From: CAZKCI01 sp964551475
GTDB taxonomy: Bacteria; Auribacterota; Erginobacteria; Erginobacterales; CAZKCI01
NCBI GenBank assembly: GCA_964551475.1
Contig: CAZKCI010000023.1
Coordinates: forward strand, 1-64,000
DNA: 64,000 nucleotides
Reading direction: 5' to 3'
Under the pieces are notes generated by a model. It made no database searches. It worked only from the letters and a program-made list of their open reading frames with translations, and was not told where the DNA came from. The position numbers and the translations under genes are program-made. Of this stretch, positions 1 to 9,863 are shown piece after piece. Position 1 is the stretch's first letter. The number at the start of each line of letters is the position of its first letter.

Positions 1-2890
1 CACCTACACCACCGCCGGCGACTATGGAAAGGCCTCACCCGCGATCAAGTTCGACGAGACCGGAGACGCGGCCACCTCCACGACCTTCGCCAACCCCGAC
101 TGGCTGACCTTCTGGATCAGGGGCGAGGCGGCCGACCCGGCATCCCACCTCCTGGTCGAGGAGTACTACGTCGCCTGGAACACGGTCACCGATGTCTTCT
201 CCATCCCCGGCGCCTACGGCGGCTACACCTACGGGCCTTTCAGCCTCGATCCTTCGGCCGTCCAGGTGAGGTTCTCCTGGTTCGACTTCGGCGGCGACCT
301 CGCCCTGGACGACGTCCAGGTCGCCTGCGTCTTCACGCCGACGCCCACGGCCGAGCCGACCCGGACGCCCTCGCCCACGCCTTCCGCGACGCCCACGGCC
401 GAACCGACCAGGACGCCGACGCCGGAGCCCTCGGCGACACCGACACCCGAGCCTTCCGACACACCCACACCGGAGCCCACATCTTCTCCGACGCCGACGC
501 CCATACCCAGCGCCACGCCGTCGCCGGCCGTTCCCACGCCCACACCGGTCAACCTGGTCTGCCGGATCGGCCTCAACTATTCCACCTATCTGGGCGGTTC
601 CGCCTACGACACCGCCAAGGCGATCGTCCTCGGGAGCCTCAACACCGTCTACCTCGCCGGCGAAACCCAATCCTCCGACTTCCCGACCGCGAACGCCTTC
701 CAGGCCGCTCGGGCGACCGACTACGATGCCTTCGTCACCGTCTTCTCCTCCAGCGGGTCCTTACTCCTCTACTCGACCTTCATCGGCGGCGGCGGCTACG
801 ACATCGGCGGGGCGATCGCTCTCGACGGGGCGGAAGACCTGTATCTCGTCGGGACGACCGCCTCCGCGGACTTCCCGACACTGAACGCCTTCCAGGCAAG
901 CTGGGGAGGGTCCGGCTCCGACTACGACGCCTTCGCCATGAAGCTCACCTCCGACGGCTCCGCGCTCGTCTTCTCGACCTACCTCGGCGGTTCCAACCGC
1001 GAGCAGGCCTACAGCGTGGCGGCCGACTCCAGCCTCGCCGTCTACCTGACCGGCTACACCTGGTCGTCCAACTTCCCGACACTGAACGCCTACCAGCCGA
1101 CCTACGGCGGCGGCTACGAGGACGCCTTCCTGAGCAAGATCGCCTCCGACGGGTCGGCCCTCATCTACTCCACCTACCTGGGAGGGACCGTCCGCGAGCG
1201 CTCCCACTACCTCGCCCTCGACGCCGCCCGGACCGTCTGCCTGACCGGCTACACCAACTCCGACAACTTCCCGGCCGTCAACCCCTACCAGGCGACCCGC
1301 GCCGGCGGATACGACGCCTTCGCGGCCCGTTTCGCCGCGGACGGCGCCTCCCTCCTCTATTCCACCTATCTGGGCGGGACCGCCGACGAGCAGGGGCGGA
1401 TGGTCGTCCTGGACACGGCCAACAACGCCTGCCTGACCGGATGGACACGGTCGACGAATTTCCCGACCGTGAATCCCTACCGCGCCGGCCCGGCCGGCGA
1501 CGACGACCATGTCTTCGTGAGCCGCCTCTCCTCCGACGGGTCGTCGCTCGCCTACTCGAGCTACCTCTGGCTCGGCTACGGACTGGCCCTTGCCCTCGAC
1601 TCCGCGGACAGCCTCTACGTCACCGGCTACACCCAGTACGCCGACTTCCCCACCGTGAACGCCTACCAGACAACTCTGAGCGGATGGGACGACGCCTTCG
1701 TGACCAAGTTCGAGGAGGGCGGCTCCGCGCTGGCCTGGTCCACCTTCCTGGGCGGCTACGGCTACGACTACGGCTACGGGATCGCCGTGGACAGCGCCAA
1801 GAACGCCTACCTGGCCGGAAAGACCTCCTCGGCCGAATTCCCGGTGGAGGCCGCTTTCCAGGGGACATACAACGGCGGGGAGTTCGACGCCTTCCTCTCC
1901 AAGCTCTCCTGGACCTGCTACGGGACCACGCCCACGCCTCTCCCCAGCCCGACCGCCTCGCCCACGCCGCAGGATTACGCCTCCCCGACTCCGACGCCGA
2001 CCGCCCTCCCCGCCCCCACCCCGACCTCCGCGCCGCCTTCGCCCAGCCCGTCCTCCGTCATCCCGACGCCCACGCCGAGCCCCTACCTCGCGACGCCGAC
2101 CCCCTGGCATCTGGTCATCGGCTGCGACGACTACAGCGGCAACGGCTCCAGCAGCATCGCCCTCTGGCGCCCCGAAGGCGGCGTCGGCTCCTGGCTGATC
2201 CAGGGCCTGACCCGGATCTACTACGGGCTCCCCGGCGACATCCCCGCCGCCGGCGACTACGACGGCGACGGCATAGCCGACATCGCTCTCTTCCGGCCCG
2301 CGCAGGGCAAGTGGTTCCTCCGCGATCCGGTTACCGGCGGCTCGCTCTGGAACATCGTTTACGGCGCCAACGGAGACATCCCCGCCCCGGCCGACTATGA
2401 CGGCGACTTCAGGACCGACACCGCCCTCTTCCGGCCTTCGATCGGCAAGTGGTTCATCCGGGGGCAGACCACCTTCTACTATGGCCTGAACACCGACACG
2501 CCGATACCCGGCGACTACGACGGCGACGGAACGGCCGACGCCGGCCTCTTCCGCCCCTTCAACGGCGGCGCGGCCTGGTACGTCCGCAACCTGACCACCC
2601 TCTACTACGGCCAGGGCTACGACCATCCAGTCCCTGGCGACTACAACGGCGACGGAACCACTCAACTCTCGGTCTTCCGCCCCTCCTATGGCCGGTGGTA
2701 TATTCGGGGAGAGAACTATGTCACTTTCGGGCAGGCGGGAGACATCGCCTTCCCGTTCTACTTCGACGGCGACGGAACGGCCGAGCGCGCCCTTTACCGG
2801 GCGACCGAAGGCCGTTGGTATATCTACGGGGTCACCGGCATTTTCTTCGGCGGCAGCGCCGACCAGCCGGCGGTGGGCGTGTCGTACTGA
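1..2890 (+). CDS. Secreted SBBP/FG-GAP repeat protein with two Pro-Thr linkers (5' partial)
   Basis: The reading frame is open from base 2 at the left edge, so the true start lies outside the window. In order it encodes a beta-sandwich-like segment (to about base 345), a Thr-Pro linker (345-550), about seven SBBP beta-propeller repeats (560-1910; each with a [11 protein letters not shown] strand, an A.D....Y.TG turn and an FPT.NAYQ motif), a second Pro-Thr linker (1925-2105), and five FG-GAP/VCBS-like repeats with GDYDGDG calcium loops followed by LFRP (2115-2890). Such architectures are extracellular or cell-surface. A role as adhesin or matrix protein is inference. It lies just upstream of a second secreted repeat protein and the polysaccharide export genes. 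The exact function is unknown. Confidence 0.85.
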   Translation, partial: TYTTAGDYGKASPAIKFDETGDAATSTTFANPDWLTFWIRGEAADPASHLLVEEYYVAWNTVTDVFSIPGAYGGYTYGPFSLDPSAVQVRFSWFDFGGDLALDDVQVACVFTPTPTAEPTRTPSPTPSATPTAEPTRTPTPEPSATPTPEPSDTPTPEPTSSPTPTPIPSATPSPAVPTPTPVNLVCRIGLNYSTYLGGSAYDTAKAIVLGSLNTVYLAGETQSSDFPTANAFQAARATDYDAFVTVFSSSGSLLLYSTFIGGGGYDIGGAIALDGAEDLYLVGTTASADFPTLNAFQASWGGSGSDYDAFAMKLTSDGSALVFSTYLGGSNREQAYSVAADSSLAVYLTGYTWSSNFPTLNAYQPTYGGGYEDAFLSKIASDGSALIYSTYLGGTVRERSHYLALDAARTVCLTGYTNSDNFPAVNPYQATRAGGYDAFAARFAADGASLLYSTYLGGTADEQGRMVVLDTANNACLTGWTRSTNFPTVNPYRAGPAGDDDHVFVSRLSSDGSSLAYSSYLWLGYGLALALDSADSLYVTGYTQYADFPTVNAYQTTLSGWDDAFVTKFEEGGSALAWSTFLGGYGYDYGYGIAVDSAKNAYLAGKTSSAEFPVEAAFQGTYNGGEFDAFLSKLSWTCYGTTPTPLPSPTASPTPQDYASPTPTPTALPAPTPTSAPPSPSPSSVIPTPTPSPYLATPTPWHLVIGCDDYSGNGSSSIALWRPEGGVGSWLIQGLTRIYYGLPGDIPAAGDYDGDGIADIALFRPAQGKWFLRDPVTGGSLWNIVYGANGDIPAPADYDGDFRTDTALFRPSIGKWFIRGQTTFYYGLNTDTPIPGDYDGDGTADAGLFRPFNGGAAWYVRNLTTLYYGQGYDHPVPGDYNGDGTTQLSVFRPSYGRWYIRGENYVTFGQAGDIAFPFYFDGDGTAERALYRATEGRWYIYGVTGIFFGGSADQPAVGVSY

Positions 2891-2977
2891 CGCCCGGCCG
2901 AATCGGGTCCCCTATCCACCCGCTTGGCCGCGCCCGGAATCCGGCCGCGGCGAACAGAGCGCTTTGAGGAGACCAGC

Positions 2978-5572
2978 ATGAGACAGCTCATCCAGGGTAT
3001 GGCGTTCCTCCTGGGAGCGGCCATCGCCGCTCCGGCCGGGGCGGCCGCCGACAGCGCGCTCGCCGTCAGCCAAAGCGACTGGGCGGTCGAACTGGCCCGC
3101 TCCACGGGCCTGGCCAGGAACCTCCCGGCCACCGTTGTTTCGGAGCGCCTGATGGCCATCCTCTCCAGCAAGAGCTATCGCCGAATCGAAGCGGAGGACT
3201 ACCGTTCCGCCACGCCCAATATGACCGTGAGCGCTTCCCGTGAATTCGGGGAGTTCAGCCAAAAGGGCTGGCTCCAGGCCCGGGAAGAAACCGGCCGTCT
3301 GACCTTCGTCTTCGATCTGCCGGCCCGGCGCCGCTACCTGATCTCCGCCCGGGTGCGCGGAGGGAGCCAGGTCTGGAAGGTGGCAAAGAGTAAGGACCAG
3401 GTCATCGTCCCGTCCGACACCTTCTCCTGGGTGACTGTCGGCGAGTTCACGCTGGCGGCCGGTCAGCATGCCATCGCGGTCTCCATCCCCGAGGAGGGAG
3501 GTCTGGACCTGATCGAGCTGATCTCGGCGGGAGCCCCCCCGATCGAGCCGTCGGGCGGCTACCAGCCCGACCGGGAACTCACCTACGGGGACAAGGCGGT
3601 CACACTGATCCGGGCCATGAACGCCGAGTCCCTCCTCCCCCTCGGCGAAGACAGCCGGGTCTGGCAGGCGGAAGCCTTCTCCGACTCCCGGGGGCCGCTG
3701 GAGATCCGGGAGGACAGAGACCACGGCACGCCCTCCCAGAAAAAATGGATCTTCGCCAACGCCGGGGAGGCCGCCGCTACCTACTACATCTCGGTCGCCC
3801 GGGACGGTCTTTACACGCTCCGGGGGCGCTTCTGGGGCGAGGGCGACAACATCCTTTCCCTGGAGATCGATCGCAACCGGGTGCTTTTCCTGCCCCAGAG
3901 CAAGGACACCTTCGGCTGGACGACGATCGACACCGTCCCGTTGGAAAGGGGGGAGCACCGCATCGACGTCGAGCTCAAGCCGAAGACCGGCGCCGACGCC
4001 TTTCAGATTCTTCCCCACCGGAACGAGCCCTCCGACTACCTCCTCCTCCTCGCCGAGCAGGGGTTCGATGAAATGCCCCTCGCCCTCTCCTCCGGGGCGG
4101 AGGAGGGGCGCCGCTATCACTCCTGGCTGAAGGGAGAGGCGGAGAAGGCCGACACGGTCGCGGGCTTCTGCGCGATGTCCTCGGGAGACTCTCAAGGCGC
4201 CTTCTCCGGTCAGAGCTGGGTCTCCCCGCTCTCCGGGAAGGTCTCCTGCCGTTTCGAGTTCGACGTCGAGGACCGGACAGTCGAGGGAAAGGGCGCCGAT
4301 GCCAGCGACGATGAGAACAACGCCTGGCGGACATTCGAGGGCGAGCAGGCGGTAAAGACCGCGGGGATAAAGACCGTTTCCGACTCCGCCGACTATGGCG
4401 ATCCCTCCGCGGGGAAATGGCTCTCCGCCACGGCGGCCGAGGCGGTCGTCCGTTTCGAAGTAGAGTTCCCGGACTTCGGCGAGCAAACCGGGAATTCCCC
4501 GGAGGGCCGCGTCGTGTACCAGGGAGAAGCGGAGCGCTCCGCTTCTTTCGGAGAGCACACCGTCTCCACCGACTCCCGCCCCGGCTCCCCCTCCGGCGGA
4601 GAGTGGCTCCGGGCCGTCTCCGCCGTCACCTGCCGCTTCGAGCTGATCGTCGACCGGGAGGGCGCCTTCTCGCTCCACAGCCGCGACTTCGGGCGGGACC
4701 CCTTCTCCTGGAAGGTCGACCCGGAGGGCGACCTTTTTCTCTTCCAGCGGAGCAGCCGGCCGGAAAAAGACGACCGCTTCGCCTGGCGGCGCGTGGCGGC
4801 CCTCTATCTCCTGAAGGGCCGGCATGTCATCGAGGTAACGGTGCCCGCGGGCGGCGGTTTCGACGCCCTGGAAATCCGCGAGGGGGAGTTCTGCTCGGAG
4901 GGGATCTTCGCCCTCTGGTCCCGCGACTTCGGTCTGGCGCCGGTTGCTTGGACGATCGACCCCGGCGAGGCGCCCCTCTCCCGCCTGCGGGTCTCCCCGC
5001 CCCGGACCGACGCCTTCCGCCGACACACGGTGGCGACGCTGGCCCTGACGCCCGGCAGGCACATCGTCGAAGTCAGCCTGCCCCGAGGGAGCGGCCTGGA
5101 CTCCTGGGGGCTGATCCGCAAAGGCTGGTGCGACGAGGAGCTCTTCTCCCTCTACAGCCGCGACTTCGGCGCCGAGCCGATCATTTTCCGGATTGATCCG
5201 GAGGACCGGCCGCCGGCGCTCACCCAGAAGATCTTCCCCCCCGAGGAGAAGGAATTCTCCTGGCACGAGGTCGCCACCCTCTACCTCGAGCCGGGGCGGC
5301 ACGTCCTCATGGTCGAGCTGGATGAAGGCGGCGGCTTTGACGCCTGGGAGTTCCGGAAACGGATGCAATGCCGATGCGATCTCGAGGGGATGTGCGCGGT
5401 CCCGGTGACCTGGGAGCCGGCGCGAAGGAACGCTGAGCGGCTCGGCGACTGGCTGGAGCCGGAGCGGCCGGCGCCGCCGGAACGCCCGGTCACCCAGGAG
5501 ACCGGGGCCTCGTCCATTCTCGACCCGGTCAACGACGACGACATCAGCCCGGTCAGCCCTTTCAAGCCATAG
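2978..5572 (+). CDS. Secreted protein with repeated CBM6/35-like beta-sandwich domains
   Basis: The ATG at 2978 is preceded by GAGGAG at a good distance and opens a signal peptide (MRQLIQGMAFLLGAAIAAP, then AGAAA). An in-frame TTG at 2924 is ignored because it would place 18 polar residues before the signal. The mature protein repeats a module that starts near an E-A-E motif, has PS.GKWL, and closes with W..V..L.L..GRH.I.V......G.D..E. Closing halves are seen near residues 122-190, 285-350, 565-640, 650-720 and 725-805. The last three copies share SRDFG near their start. This looks like carbohydrate-binding modules (CBM6, CBM35 or malectin type). The position next to export genes suggests binding to the exported polysaccharide, which is inference. 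Confidence 0.82.
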   Translation: MRQLIQGMAFLLGAAIAAPAGAAADSALAVSQSDWAVELARSTGLARNLPATVVSERLMAILSSKSYRRIEAEDYRSATPNMTVSASREFGEFSQKGWLQAREETGRLTFVFDLPARRRYLISARVRGGSQVWKVAKSKDQVIVPSDTFSWVTVGEFTLAAGQHAIAVSIPEEGGLDLIELISAGAPPIEPSGGYQPDRELTYGDKAVTLIRAMNAESLLPLGEDSRVWQAEAFSDSRGPLEIREDRDHGTPSQKKWIFANAGEAAATYYISVARDGLYTLRGRFWGEGDNILSLEIDRNRVLFLPQSKDTFGWTTIDTVPLERGEHRIDVELKPKTGADAFQILPHRNEPSDYLLLLAEQGFDEMPLALSSGAEEGRRYHSWLKGEAEKADTVAGFCAMSSGDSQGAFSGQSWVSPLSGKVSCRFEFDVEDRTVEGKGADASDDENNAWRTFEGEQAVKTAGIKTVSDSADYGDPSAGKWLSATAAEAVVRFEVEFPDFGEQTGNSPEGRVVYQGEAERSASFGEHTVSTDSRPGSPSGGEWLRAVSAVTCRFELIVDREGAFSLHSRDFGRDPFSWKVDPEGDLFLFQRSSRPEKDDRFAWRRVAALYLLKGRHVIEVTVPAGGGFDALEIREGEFCSEGIFALWSRDFGLAPVAWTIDPGEAPLSRLRVSPPRTDAFRRHTVATLALTPGRHIVEVSLPRGSGLDSWGLIRKGWCDEELFSLYSRDFGAEPIIFRIDPEDRPPALTQKIFPPEEKEFSWHEVATLYLEPGRHVLMVELDEGGGFDAWEFRKRMQCRCDLEGMCAVPVTWEPARRNAERLGDWLEPERPAPPERPVTQETGASSILDPVNDDDISPVSPFKP

Positions 5573-5578
5573 CAGACA

Positions 5579-5694
5579 GGTTCAACGGTTCAAGGGTTCA
5601 ACGGTTCAACGGTTGGCGATGCCTGGCACAACCGTGAACCGTTGAACCGTGAACCGCTGAACCGTTGAACCGCTGAACCGTGAACCGCTGAACC
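5579..5694. repeat. Intergenic inverted repeat, family A (GGTTCAAC words)
   Basis: The left arm is four or five copies of GGTTCAAC or GGTTCAAG. After a spacer around GGCGATGCCTGGCAC, the right arm is seven or eight degenerate reverse-complement words of the AACCGTTG and AACCGCTG type. The arms can pair in many registers, giving a long hairpin. It fills the gap between the secreted protein and the beta-barrel gene. Other copies lie at 13833, 26127 and 39352. Confidence 0.85.
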
Positions 5695-5736
5695 ATTGTT
5701 AGATCTGCATGGAAACAGGCTAACCTGACTACTGAC

Positions 5737-6993
5737 GTGGACATCCGCAAGCATACATACCGCTCGGCGCCCGGAAGGGGACTCCGGCGGCGCCTCTTCC
5801 GGGGGAAAACCCTGGCCGCCCTCGGCGCCATCGCCCTCTATCTCCTGGTCGACGTCTGCCGTCCCGGGGCGTGGGGCTCCTTCGTCCTCGGCCAGCCCGG
5901 CGAGGGCGTCTCCTTCGGCCGCCTCCTCCTCCACCCCTTCCTGAACGGCACCGTCGCCTGGGAGGACAACATCTTTTACGACGAGACCGACCCCAAGGCC
6001 GATTGGTATATGGTCGCTTCGCCCGGGATCAACCTCGAGTACCCCTGGCGCCGGAACGTCTTCCGCTTCACCTACCGGGCCGACTGCTATTTATTCTCCC
6101 AATACAAGGACGTCAACGACATCGACCACTACCTCCGGGCCGCGCTCGACTATTACTTCTACAAGCACGGGCTCTTCCTCCAGGACACCTTCTTCCGGAC
6201 CTACAGCCGCGACGACACCGAGTTCACCGAGCGGATCCGGCGCTACGAGAACACCGCCTCCATCCGCCTGGACCAGTACTTCAACGCCTGGACACTGAGC
6301 CTCGGCTACCAGAACTTCCTCCAGCATTTCCTCACCGAAGGCTACTGGGCCTACGACCACCAGGAGCACACCGCGAGCCTCTACGCCCGCTACAAGATCT
6401 CCCCCAAGATGCGCCTGCTGGGCGAATACTCCTACTCCCACATCGACTACGACTACGACCGGGAGCTCGACCGGGACGGTTACTACAACCAGATCCTGGG
6501 CGGCGTGGAGGGTGTGATCACCGCCAAGCTCTCCGGGACGGCCAAGGCCGGCTACCAGGCGCGCGAGTATTACTCTCCGACGCTGGCCGACTTCAACAGC
6601 CTGGTGGGTTTCGCCTCCCTGAACTACGCCCTCTCCTCCACCGGACAGGTCTTCGCCGGCTGGGAGCGGACCGCCCGGGAATCGACCTACACCGACAACA
6701 ACTACTACACACTGAACCGGGCCTGGCTCCGCTACGAACAGCAGATCACCTATAAGGCGACCGGCGCCCTGGAATGCGCCTGGCGGAACCACCGCTATCC
6801 CACCACGACTGCGGAATACCCCGATCGGCCCCGCGACGACGACATCTGGCGCTTCACCGCCGAACTGCGCTATCCGGTGCGCAAGTGGCTGACCCTGGTC
6901 GCCGCCTACTCCTATCAGACACGGGACTCCAACCTCCCCGGCCTCGATTACCAGGACAACCAGATCGTGTTCCGCTTCGCCTCCTACTACTGA
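5737..6993 (+). CDS. Outer-membrane beta-barrel protein of exopolysaccharide locus
   Basis: The product has 418 residues. The GTG at 5737 is the first usable start after the repeat, and no strong ribosome site is visible. A basic stretch (RRRLFRGK) and hydrophobic segment (LAALGAIALYLLV) form an uncleaved or cleaved signal near residues 20-45. The rest is alternating aromatic/polar strands with many Tyr, Asp and Arg residues, typical of the putative beta-barrel porin-2 family found in exopolysaccharide loci, and it ends in a terminal aromatic residue pair (YY), as outer-membrane proteins often do. It sits directly before a Wza-like lipoprotein and a Wzc-like kinase. The likely role is outer-membrane passage or anchoring of the polysaccharide. 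The family call rests on pattern and context, not on an alignment. Confidence 0.72.
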   Translation: MDIRKHTYRSAPGRGLRRRLFRGKTLAALGAIALYLLVDVCRPGAWGSFVLGQPGEGVSFGRLLLHPFLNGTVAWEDNIFYDETDPKADWYMVASPGINLEYPWRRNVFRFTYRADCYLFSQYKDVNDIDHYLRAALDYYFYKHGLFLQDTFFRTYSRDDTEFTERIRRYENTASIRLDQYFNAWTLSLGYQNFLQHFLTEGYWAYDHQEHTASLYARYKISPKMRLLGEYSYSHIDYDYDRELDRDGYYNQILGGVEGVITAKLSGTAKAGYQAREYYSPTLADFNSLVGFASLNYALSSTGQVFAGWERTARESTYTDNNYYTLNRAWLRYEQQITYKATGALECAWRNHRYPTTTAEYPDRPRDDDIWRFTAELRYPVRKWLTLVAAYSYQTRDSNLPGLDYQDNQIVFRFASYY

Positions 6994-7006
6994 GCGTACT
7001 GCCAGC

Positions 7007-7045
7007 TGGACATGGACGAAATGGACGGGATGGACGACTTGGACC
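7007..7045. repeat. Short degenerate direct repeat, TGGAC words
   Basis: The stretch between the barrel stop codon and the next start contains five or six copies of an ATGGACGA-like word (TGGACATGGACGAAATGGAC and onward). It has the look of one arm of the word-type repeats found in other gaps, but no opposing arm is present here. Confidence 0.6.
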
Positions 7046-7067
7046 GAAGGGACCGCGGAAGCGCCTC

Positions 7068-7688
7068 GTGAAAACCTTTTCCGCTTACATTTTGGCCGCC
7101 CTCCTCCTCGCCGGCTGTTCCGGCTCCGTCCCCCCGCTGGAGCCCGCCGATCAGACCGACGCGACCACCGGGCCCACCGCGCCGAGCGGGGCGGCGGGAG
7201 ACGGCTATTACATCAACGCGGGGGATCTGCTGGAGATCACGGTCTTCGGCGAAGCCGATCTCTCCCGGACGGTCCGGGTGGGAGAGGACGGCTCCTTTTC
7301 CTATCCCCTCCTGGAGAAGATCCAGGCCAACGGGCTCAGTCCCCACCAGCTGGAAACGAACCTGGCCGGGTTCCTGCGGGAATACCTGGTCAAACCCGAG
7401 GTCATCGTCTTCATCAAGGAATACAGCAAGATCTCCGTCCTCGGCCAGGTCAAGAAACCGGGCTCCTACGAGATCCGGGGCCGGATGACGGTCACCCAGG
7501 CGATCGCCCTGGCCGGCGGTTTCACCGACATCGCCTACTGGAACGGCACCCGGGTGGTCCGCACCGTGGGCGGGAAGGAGGAAGTGATCAAGGTGCCGGT
7601 GGGGGAGATCCTGAGCGAAGGCGCCCGCCTCCAGGACATCGAGCTCAAACCCAACGACATCATCGTGGTGCCGGAATCGTTGATCTAA
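7068..7688 (+). CDS. Polysaccharide export lipoprotein (Wza/GumB family, SLBB domain)
   Basis: The product has 206 residues. The GTG at 7068 gives a signal peptide with lipobox L-A-G-C (Cys17), which an upstream start would bury. Residues of about 45-120 match the polysaccharide export domain (YYINAGDLLEITVFGE, then V..DGSFSYPLLEKI), and about 125-180 match an SLBB domain (ISVLGQVKKPGSYEI, AIALAGGFTDIAYW). The protein would form the periplasmic to outer-membrane export channel. It is shorter than E. coli Wza (about 380 residues), lacking the extra SLBB repeats, as in many GumB-like proteins. It lies 57 bases before the chain-length kinase, with which it should work. Confidence 0.9.
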   Translation: MKTFSAYILAALLLAGCSGSVPPLEPADQTDATTGPTAPSGAAGDGYYINAGDLLEITVFGEADLSRTVRVGEDGSFSYPLLEKIQANGLSPHQLETNLAGFLREYLVKPEVIVFIKEYSKISVLGQVKKPGSYEIRGRMTVTQAIALAGGFTDIAYWNGTRVVRTVGGKEEVIKVPVGEILSEGARLQDIELKPNDIIVVPESLI

Positions 7689-7714
7689 CTTGTTCCGCTT
7701 CCGCGGAACTAGTT
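7687..7714. other. Intercistronic hairpin between export lipoprotein and autokinase genes
   Basis: GTTCCGC and GCGGAAC pair around a TTCC loop (7692-7709). Flanking AACT and AGTT extend the stem with one mismatch. No T-run follows, so an RNA-stability or attenuating hairpin is more likely than an intrinsic terminator. Confidence 0.45.
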
Positions 7715-7745
7715 GGGATGAAACGCACGCGAGTATGATTTTGAT

Positions 7746-9797
7746 ATGAACCTCTCGACCGACAAACTGGGCTGGTCCAACTTTCTCGTCGTCCTGAAGC
7801 GGCGGAAGCTGCTCATCCTGGCCGTGATGGCGATCATGGTGGTGGTGGTGCTGATCGGATCCTTCGCCGCCACTCCCCTCTATCGGGCCCAGGCCCGGAT
7901 CATCATCGAGCGGGAGCTGCCCCAGGTGATGCCCTTCCAGGAGGTCTACGAGCTGGAGACCTCTCAGAAGGACTACTACCAGACCCAGTACAAGATCCTC
8001 CAGAGCCGCGACCTCGCCTCCAACGTGCTCAAGGTCCTCAAGGACAAGAAAAACATCAAGTCCAATCAGAACCTGGGGCGGATGGACCTCCTCCGGATGA
8101 TCAGCATCGAGCCGATCAAGTCGAGCTGGCTGGTGGACATCTTCGCCAGCGGACCCGACCCCCAGCTGGTGTCCGCCCTGGCCAACACCTGGGCCGAGGA
8201 GTATATCCGGGACTCGGTCCAGACCAAGCTCGACGCCGCTTCCACCGCCCTGAACCAGCTCCGAACCCAGCTCAAGGAGCAGGCGCTGAAGCTCAAGGCC
8301 GCCCGGGAGGAGCTCCAGCGCTACAAGGAGGACCAGTCGATCACCTCCATGGAGGAGAAGCAGTCGATCGAGGTCCAGACCCTGAGCGACCTGAACCGCC
8401 TCTTCACCGACACCCAGAAGCGCAAGCTCGACGCCGAGACCACGATCAAGCAGCTGGAGGAGCACCTCGCCCAGGGCAACTCGCCCGAGGTTTTCCCCCT
8501 GATTCTCCAGAACGGCCTGATCCAGAACCTGAAGAGCCAGCGGATCAGCCTGCAGTCGAAATACTCCGACCTCTCCAAGCGCTATCGCGACAAGCACCCG
8601 GTGATGTCCCAGCTCATGGCGGAGATGGCGTCTCTGGAGGAGAGCATCCAGGGGGAGATCGATAAAATCTTCCAGGGGCTGCGGGCGGACTGGGAGCTGG
8701 CCAAGGCCGAAGAGAAGAGGATCGCCGAGGACCTGGAGAGCAAGAAGCTGGTAAAGCTCAACCTCGACCGCCGGAACATCGACTACATGGCGCTCAAGGA
8801 GAACATGGAGAGCGACCAGAAGATCTACGAAGCCCTGCTCGGCCGGCTCAACGAAACCAACTTCTATAAGAACCTGGAGCTGACCAACATCCGCATCCTG
8901 GAGCGGGCGAACGTCCCCCTGAGCCCCTTCCGTCCGCGCAAGGTCTTCAACTTCGGCCTTTCCCTGATCGGAGGCCTGATCCTGGGGATCGGCGTGGCCC
9001 TGGTCGCCGAGCAGCTCGACGACACGATCAAGACGCCGGACGAGATCAAGAATTATCTCAACCTGCCGGTCCTGGGCGCCATCCCCCTGTTCGACCAGCC
9101 GGATTTCCCCGAGGACGGGATCATCATCTACTCCCACCCTCACAACCCGCTGACCGAGTCCTTCCGCGCCATCCGAACCGCGGTCTCCATCCACGCCCCC
9201 AAGGACGCCACCCGCTCGATTCTCGTGACCTCCTCCTCCTCCACGGAAGGGAAGTCCCTGGTCTCGCTTCAGCTGGCCGCGGTCATGGCCCAGGTCAACG
9301 AGAAGGTCCTCCTGGTCGACAGCGACCTGCGCAAGCCGAGCCTGCACAAGGTGCTGGGCTTTCCCGTGGGGAAAGGCTTGCGGGAATACCTCTCGGGCGA
9401 GGCGGAGCTCGCGGAGGTGGTGATCAAGACCGAGTATCCCAACGTCTTCTTCCTCCAGGCCGGGAAGCCCCCCTCCAACGCCTCCGAGCTCCTCTCCTCC
9501 GAACGCCTGAAAATGCTGATGCACGAGGGGGGAAACGAGTGGGACCGGGTCATCTTCGATTCGCCCCCCCTGGTTTCGGTAACCGACGGGGCGATCCTCG
9601 CCGCCGAAGCGGACGCGGTCATCTTCGTCGTCCGCGCCTACCAGACGCCCTGGGCGGTGGCCCGCCAGGGAAGCGAGATCCTCTCCGAGGTCAAAGCGAA
9701 GCTCTTGGGCGTGCTCCTGAACGGGGTGGTCCGCTCCTCGGAGTACTACTACCGTTCCTACAGCACTTACGGCGGCTACGGCGGATACGGCACCTGA
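7746..9797 (+). CDS. Wzc/GumC-type polysaccharide co-polymerase with tyrosine autokinase domain
   Basis: The product has 683 residues. A Wzz-type chain-length domain lies between two membrane segments (about residues 19-40 and 401-423) and includes a long periplasmic coiled coil. A cytoplasmic BY-kinase follows: Walker A with TEGKS (500-504), Walker A' VLLVDSD (Asp525, Asp527), and Walker B VIFDSPP (Asp605). The tail is a Tyr cluster (SEYYYRSYSTYGGYGGYGT), the usual autophosphorylation site. The protein controls chain length and export through phosphorylation cycles with the neighbouring export lipoprotein. Fusion of the Wzz and kinase parts in one chain is the proteobacterial arrangement. 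Confidence 0.93.
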   Translation: MNLSTDKLGWSNFLVVLKRRKLLILAVMAIMVVVVLIGSFAATPLYRAQARIIIERELPQVMPFQEVYELETSQKDYYQTQYKILQSRDLASNVLKVLKDKKNIKSNQNLGRMDLLRMISIEPIKSSWLVDIFASGPDPQLVSALANTWAEEYIRDSVQTKLDAASTALNQLRTQLKEQALKLKAAREELQRYKEDQSITSMEEKQSIEVQTLSDLNRLFTDTQKRKLDAETTIKQLEEHLAQGNSPEVFPLILQNGLIQNLKSQRISLQSKYSDLSKRYRDKHPVMSQLMAEMASLEESIQGEIDKIFQGLRADWELAKAEEKRIAEDLESKKLVKLNLDRRNIDYMALKENMESDQKIYEALLGRLNETNFYKNLELTNIRILERANVPLSPFRPRKVFNFGLSLIGGLILGIGVALVAEQLDDTIKTPDEIKNYLNLPVLGAIPLFDQPDFPEDGIIIYSHPHNPLTESFRAIRTAVSIHAPKDATRSILVTSSSSTEGKSLVSLQLAAVMAQVNEKVLLVDSDLRKPSLHKVLGFPVGKGLREYLSGEAELAEVVIKTEYPNVFFLQAGKPPSNASELLSSERLKMLMHEGGNEWDRVIFDSPPLVSVTDGAILAAEADAVIFVVRAYQTPWAVARQGSEILSEVKAKLLGVLLNGVVRSSEYYYRSYSTYGGYGGYGT

Positions 9798-9813
9798 GCA
9801 GTACAAACAAAGA

Positions 9814-9855
9814 AGTGATCGGTAATCAGTGATCAGTTACTGATGACTGATCACT
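9814..9855. repeat. Inverted repeat, family C (TGATCAGTAATC words)
   Basis: AGTGATCGGTAATCAGTG is mirrored by CAGTTACTGATGACTGATC, giving a near-perfect hairpin between two convergent genes. It may serve as a bidirectional terminator. Related copies are at 13879 and 63560. Confidence 0.75.
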
Positions 9856-9863
9856 TCATTGGT

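Noticed and set aside
761..2665. Open frame of over 600 codons on the minus strand
   Set aside because: It is antisense to SBBP and FG-GAP repeats. Its apparent periodicity is inherited from the real gene.
2912..5368. Long open frame on the minus strand (over 800 codons)
   Set aside because: It is antisense to a protein with signal peptide and repeats. Its composition is Gly/Glu/Arg/Val-rich with no domain, typical of a high-GC shadow.
5579..5694. CRISPR-like array of short repeats
   Set aside because: Words are 7-9 bases with no unique spacers of constant length, and they are mirrored rather than direct. No cas gene is nearby.
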